Assembly (NCBI RefSeq): GCF_018613755.1
Contig: NZ_JAGGPP010000008.1
Coordinates: 1 to 64,000, forward strand
DNA length: 64,000 nt
Reading direction: 5' to 3'
From: Arthrobacter sp. ISL-72
GTDB lineage: Bacteria > Actinomycetota > Actinomycetes > Actinomycetales > Micrococcaceae
Under the pieces are notes generated by a model that searched no databases, had not been told where the DNA came from, and worked only from the letters and a program-made list of their open reading frames with translations. Within the stretch, counting starts at the first letter, position 1; every line of letters starts with the position of its first letter. This document shows, one piece after another, positions 60,789-64,000 of this stretch. The position numbers were made by a program, and so were the translations under genes.

Positions 60789-61178
60789 TTAGAGGCCGGC
60801 AGCGTCACTTTTCAGGGAGTTTGACACCGTTCCCCGCCGGCGCCCTTTCGACGCGGCGCTGGTTCCCGGCGAGGGTGCACCGCAGTACCGGCTGACGGCG
60901 TCCTCACGGAGCGATTCCGCCCACGAGGCAAGCCGCTGCGCCGCGCGGACGTAGTGGAAGAGCTCCACCGGAGTGAGCGCTTCAAGGTCGCATTCGGACA
61001 GCCTTCGAGCAAGTTCCGCACCGGGCGGCTGGGCCGAGAGCGCTATTCCTTCACTCCCCCACTGGACATCCTCGGCCGGGTTGCCGGTGACCAGCTGCCG
61101 GAAGAGATAGTCGACCACTCCGGGGCTCAGCGCCTTCAGCACACCCGCGTCCGCGGGAGGCAACTGCGCGGGAGGCAT
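60789..61178 (-). pseudogene. Truncated, probably frameshifted DUF222 (13E12-type) gene under SOS promoter
   Basis: A 129-aa ORF whose residues about 52-98 (PGAELARRLSECDLEALTPV, then [16 protein letters not shown]) resemble the N-terminal part of DUF222 proteins, which in actinobacteria normally run over 350 aa and end in an HNH nuclease. No HNH or further DUF222 sequence exists; dapA begins 64 bp on. The frame stays open upstream of ATG 61178 (…EQPIRPQYFWPQYFRAQ) without a start codon. The strong promoter puts an ATG at 61231 that is in a different frame and reads 31 codons to a stop. A one-base indel in the 15-bp repeats there would explain this. A short functional protein starting at 61178 is the alternative. 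Confidence 0.6.
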
Positions 61179-61231
61179 CTGCGCCCGGAAATACTGCGGC
61201 CAGAAATACTGCGGTCTGATGGGTTGCTCAT

Positions 61232-61266
61232 GGAGCGATATTATTCGAACATATATTCGAATACAA
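61232..61266 (-). promoter_or_regulatory. SOS promoter with LexA box in the spacer
   Basis: On the minus strand, -35 TTGTAT (61261-61266), exactly 17 bp, then -10 TAATAT (61238-61243). The spacer contains TTCGAATATATGTTC (core 61247-61258), an exact match to the common box. The ATG at 61231 follows the -10 by 6 nt, predicting a leaderless message. The divergent DUF418-like gene starts about 85 bp to the right and could share control. Confidence 0.75.
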
Positions 61267-61347
61267 GAGCCCCCGGGTTGAAACAGGCCCGGCTGAAACA
61301 GCCTCCGCGTTCAAAGAGCTCCCGGCTGGATATGAGACCATCGGCTC

Positions 61348-62583
61348 ATGACCTCACGTGGCACTGCTGCACCTTCGCGCGCCGCCAAAGGCCCGGCCAA
61401 GACAACGAGACTTACCGGAATCGACGCCGCGCGGGGTTTGGCGCTGCTCGGAATGATGGCGACGCATCTGCTGCCCACGTTCGAGGCCGACGCGCAGCTG
61501 ACGCCCACGTGGATCGGCCTGACCTTCTCGGGGCGGGCGGCAGCGCTGTTCGCCGTCCTGGCCGGGATCGGGCTCGCCCTGTCTACCGGAAAGCAGCGTC
61601 CCCTGCAGGGTGCCGAGCTGAGCGGCGCCCGCCGCGGGATAGCACTGCGCGCACTGGTGATCGCCGTCGTCGGGCTCTTCCTGGGCGGGCTGGAGGTGAA
61701 CGTCGCGGTGATCCTGGTCCACTACGCCGTCCTGTTCCTGTGCATCCTTCCGTTCATCGGGCTCAACATCAGGCCGCTCTGTGCCCTGGCGGCGGGCTGG
61801 GTTCTGGGTTCGCCGGTGCTGGCCTATTTGCTGCGGCCGTGGCTCCTGGCGCCGTCGCCGCCGCTGAAGCTCGGCCACAATCCCAACTGGGACGACCTTG
61901 CCACCCCCGGGCGGCTGCTTGGGGATATCTTCCTGACCGGCTACTACCCTGTCCTGCAGTGGCTGAGCTACCTGTTGATCGGACTGGTCATCGGGCGGCT
62001 GGCGCTGACGAAGATGGCCGTCCAGGTCCTGCTCCTGGCCGGCGGCGTTGTGATGGCCGTGGCGGCCAAATGGCTGGGCATCGTGATGATGGACCAGTTG
62101 GGCGGCAAGGAGGCACTTCAGGCGCGGCTGGCCGACCCCACCTACCCGCTGGACAGCCTCCTGCAGGTGAATCTTGCCGGCGTCGAACAGACCGGCTCCT
62201 GGTGGTGGCTCGCGGGCAGCGCACCGCATTCGGGCACCACCCTGGATCTGCTCCACACCTCAGCCGTAGCGGCCGTCGTCGTGGGCGCGTGCCTGCTCGT
62301 GGGGCGCCTGGGTGAATGGCTCAGCCTGGACTTGTTGCTGCCGCTGCGGGGCGCCGGTGCCACGACGCTCAGCCTGTACACGGGCCATGTCTGCCTGGTC
62401 GCTGCCATGTACCTGCAGCCGCTGCCCGCCGGGTGGACCGAGGAAGGCATCTATGCAGCCCAGGCCCTGACTGCCGTCCTCATCGGAGGATCCATGGCCG
62501 CGCTCCACTGGCGGGGGCCGCTGGAATGGGTGGCCCACGCCGCTAGCGAGGTTGGCAGGTACCAGCGTGCCGGTGTCCATTAA
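61348..62583 (+). CDS. DUF418 / heparan-alpha-glucosaminide N-acetyltransferase-like membrane protein
   Basis: A 411-aa protein with about ten membrane spans. The start RLTGIDAARGLALLGMMATHLLP, with Asp-Ala-Ala-Arg-Gly in the first helix and His in the next turn, is typical of the DUF1624/HGSNAT and DUF418 acyltransferase-like group. A late segment LSLYTGHVCLVAA carries a second conserved His region. These proteins are thought to move acyl groups across the membrane; the acceptor here is unknown. Its 5' region faces the LexA-box promoter of the DUF222 remnant. Confidence 0.82.
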   Translation: MTSRGTAAPSRAAKGPAKTTRLTGIDAARGLALLGMMATHLLPTFEADAQLTPTWIGLTFSGRAAALFAVLAGIGLALSTGKQRPLQGAELSGARRGIALRALVIAVVGLFLGGLEVNVAVILVHYAVLFLCILPFIGLNIRPLCALAAGWVLGSPVLAYLLRPWLLAPSPPLKLGHNPNWDDLATPGRLLGDIFLTGYYPVLQWLSYLLIGLVIGRLALTKMAVQVLLLAGGVVMAVAAKWLGIVMMDQLGGKEALQARLADPTYPLDSLLQVNLAGVEQTGSWWWLAGSAPHSGTTLDLLHTSAVAAVVVGACLLVGRLGEWLSLDLLLPLRGAGATTLSLYTGHVCLVAAMYLQPLPAGWTEEGIYAAQALTAVLIGGSMAALHWRGPLEWVAHAASEVGRYQRAGVH

Positions 62584-62621
62584 CGGGTGTCCGCTAGCCG
62601 GGAACCGCTAACCGGTGTCCG

Positions 62622-63098
62622 CTAGTTCCCGCGCTCGCGGAACAGCCTGAGGGCATCGCGCATGGATGCCCGTGCGCGCTTGCGGTCGCCAGCGGCGTCG
62701 TAAGCGCAGCTGAGCCGGAACCAGGAACGCCAATCGTCCGGTGCTTCCTCCGCCTCGGCCCGGTACTTCTCAAATTCGGCGTCCGCGGATTCCCGCACGA
62801 TCCGTCCGGCGGGTGTCCGCTGCAGGTTGTCGACCGGCAGGCCGCCTTCGGCCTCGAGGACCTTGGCCATTTGCTCCGTCCGGGCACCGAACAACAGCTC
62901 ACGCACCAGCGCCCACGCGCCGATAACGGGCAGGATCAGGTAGGCAGCGCCAATTGCCTTGGCCACGGGGTTGGCGTCCGTGAGGAGCAGCACCGAGCGC
63001 TGGAAGGACACCACCAGGTAAAAAACCAGCAGGAGCGTTACCGCGCCGACCCAGATCTTGGTGCGGTTCTTCCTGAGGCCGGCGAGGATATTGCCCAC
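62622..63098 (-). CDS. Small membrane protein with TPR-like C-terminus
   Basis: A 158-aa protein with two membrane spans (about 15-33 and 45-66) and a soluble C-terminal region. That region contains the TPR-like helix pair DDWRSWFRLSCAYDAAGDRKRARASMRDALRLF at about residues 120-153. No name recognised; similar proteins are found beside dapB in relatives. It starts 5 bp after the dapB stop on the same strand, so co-transcription is likely. Function unknown. Confidence 0.8.
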   Translation of the reverse strand: MGNILAGLRKNRTKIWVGAVTLLLVFYLVVSFQRSVLLLTDANPVAKAIGAAYLILPVIGAWALVRELLFGARTEQMAKVLEAEGGLPVDNLQRTPAGRIVRESADAEFEKYRAEAEEAPDDWRSWFRLSCAYDAAGDRKRARASMRDALRLFRERGN

Positions 63099-63103
63099 GG
63101 CCG

Positions 63104-63862
63104 TCAGACTCCGAGGTCCAGGTAGCCGTCCAGGCCCACGGTCAGCCCCGGGTGGCCGGCCACGTTGCGGACTCCCAGCAGCACGCCGGGCATGAAGGAC
63201 GCCCGGTCGAAGGAGTCGTGCCGCAGGGTCAGCTGCTCCCCCGGCCCGCCGAGCAGGACTTCCTGGTGGGCCACGAGGCCGCGGAGCCGCACGCTGTGTA
63301 CGCGGACGCCGTCAACATCGCAGCCGCGGGCGCCGGCAAGTTCGGTGGTGGTGGCGTCCGGGCTGGCGCCGATGCCGGCCTCGGCGCGTTCGGCCGCGAT
63401 CAGCTGCGCGGTGCGGACTGCAGTGCCCGAAGGGGCGTCCACCTTGTCCGGGTGGTGCAGCTCGATGACCTCCACCGATTCGAAGTACCGGGACGCCTTG
63501 GCGGCAAAAGCCGAGGCAAGCACGGAGCCCAGCGCGAAGTTGGGGGCGATCAGGACGCCCACACCGTTGTTCCGGCCCAGCAGTTCCTCAAGGCCGTCAA
63601 GGCGGCCGGCGTCCCAGCCGGTGGTGCCGACGACGGCGTGCATGCCGTGTTCGACGGCGAACCGGACGTTGGCTTCGGTGCTTTCGGGGACGGTCAGGTC
63701 CACCACGATCCGGGCACCGGCGGAAACCAGCTCATCCAGGGAATCACCGCGCCGGAGGGCCGCAACGAGCTTCATGTCGGCGGCCGCTTCAACGGCTTTT
63801 ACGGCCTCGGCGCCCATGCGCCCGTTCGCGCCCAGGACGGCGACGGCAAGTTGTTCAGTCAT
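63104..63862 (-). CDS. dapB: 4-hydroxy-tetrahydrodipicolinate reductase
   Basis: NAD(P)H-dependent reductase in lysine/DAP synthesis. The 252-aa protein has the dinucleotide fold VAVLGANGRMGAEAVKAV at residues 7-24, VVGTTGW, and the catalytic signature ELHHPDKVDAPSGTA with its His-His and Lys. Length is typical. With dapA and dapF this makes three DAP-pathway genes in the window, though in separate transcripts. Confidence 0.97.
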   Translation of the reverse strand: MTEQLAVAVLGANGRMGAEAVKAVEAAADMKLVAALRRGDSLDELVSAGARIVVDLTVPESTEANVRFAVEHGMHAVVGTTGWDAGRLDGLEELLGRNNGVGVLIAPNFALGSVLASAFAAKASRYFESVEVIELHHPDKVDAPSGTAVRTAQLIAAERAEAGIGASPDATTTELAGARGCDVDGVRVHSVRLRGLVAHQEVLLGGPGEQLTLRHDSFDRASFMPGVLLGVRNVAGHPGLTVGLDGYLDLGV

Positions 63863-63918
63863 GGACTTAACCCTACCGTCGGGCCTGCAGCACGGTTGAA
63901 CCGGGCGGGCAGGTTACC

Positions 63919-64000
63919 CTATGCCCCGGCGCCGACCCATTCGACTGTACCGTCGCTGAAGTACTGTTCCTTCCAGATGGGCACCTGCTCCTTGATCCGG
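63919..64000 (-). CDS. moaE: Molybdopterin synthase catalytic subunit MoaE, C-terminus (partial)
   Basis: The last 26 codons of a minus-strand gene that continues off the right edge. The end RIKEQVPIWKEQYFSDGTVE and the final WVGAGA match the conserved C-terminus of MoaE, where the Lys and the IWK block line the active site for sulfur transfer to precursor Z. With so little sequence the call rests on this motif alone. It lies 57 bp upstream of dapB on the same strand. Confidence 0.7.
   Translation of the reverse strand, partial: RIKEQVPIWKEQYFSDGTVEWVGAGA

Overview
The window comes from a high-GC actinobacterium of the family Micrococcaceae, most likely Arthrobacter or Pseudarthrobacter. This rests on the gene content and order (recA-recX-miaB-miaA-dapF-hflX-dinG-lexA; dapA-rnj-ftsK-pgsA-cinA-clgR), the actinobacterial rRNA leader with its boxA-like motif, a mycothiol-dependent maleylpyruvate isomerase family protein, DUF3046, a ClgR-type regulator and strong GC bias at third codon positions. 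Nearly everything is chromosomal housekeeping. I see no prophage, insertion sequence, CRISPR array or tRNA gene.

Layout. 1-590: the 5' end of a 16S rRNA gene (minus strand) with leader and promoter. 590-8940: tyrS, a HelD/HelR-type RNA polymerase-recycling ATPase, apt, a compact DNA-alkylation repair group (mpg, a fused Ada-N/AraC/AlkA protein, ogt), a DinB/MDMPI protein, a truncated pyridoxamine-oxidase-like gene and a 91-bp near-palindromic element. 8948-17596: the complete arginine operon argCJBDFRGH (minus), with an ARG-box-like operator and an apparently leaderless argC promoter. 17784-23737: fatty-acid desaturase, quinone oxidoreductase, pheST. 24030-31679: accessory genes, including an HExxH protein, a SIMPL-domain protein, pyroglutamyl peptidase, an Rv2578c-like radical SAM protein, MutT, an MFS transporter, a CDF transporter, GlsB and a SpoU methyltransferase. 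31727-33763: infC-rpmI-rplT, with an ATT start and a roughly 210-residue tail on IF-3. 34111-40485: DUF1844, MFS, SseB, then hisC-hisB-hisH-(52-aa membrane protein)-priA. 40573-53558: the SOS core (LysM protein/lexA, dinG, hflX, miaA/B, recX, recA) with dapF, a MarR regulator and ClgR. 53793-64000: cinA, pgsA, ftsK, rnj, dapA, a DUF222 remnant, a DUF418-like membrane protein, a TPR membrane protein, dapB and the end of moaE.

The most coherent non-obvious signal is an SOS regulon readable from sequence alone. Five LexA-type sites match TTCGAATATNTGTTC exactly (allowing the N) or with two changes. They lie at recA, between lexA and a LysM gene resembling YneA/ChiZ (two sites), at the radical SAM gene and at a truncated DUF222 gene. 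At the last two the site sits inside the promoter, and the predicted transcript would begin at or almost at an ATG. At the DUF222 locus that ATG is out of frame with the conserved ORF, which suggests a decayed SOS gene. Other points worth checking are a possible six-codon leader peptide before hflX, an attenuator-like hairpin before infC, and the nested palindrome at 8850-8940.
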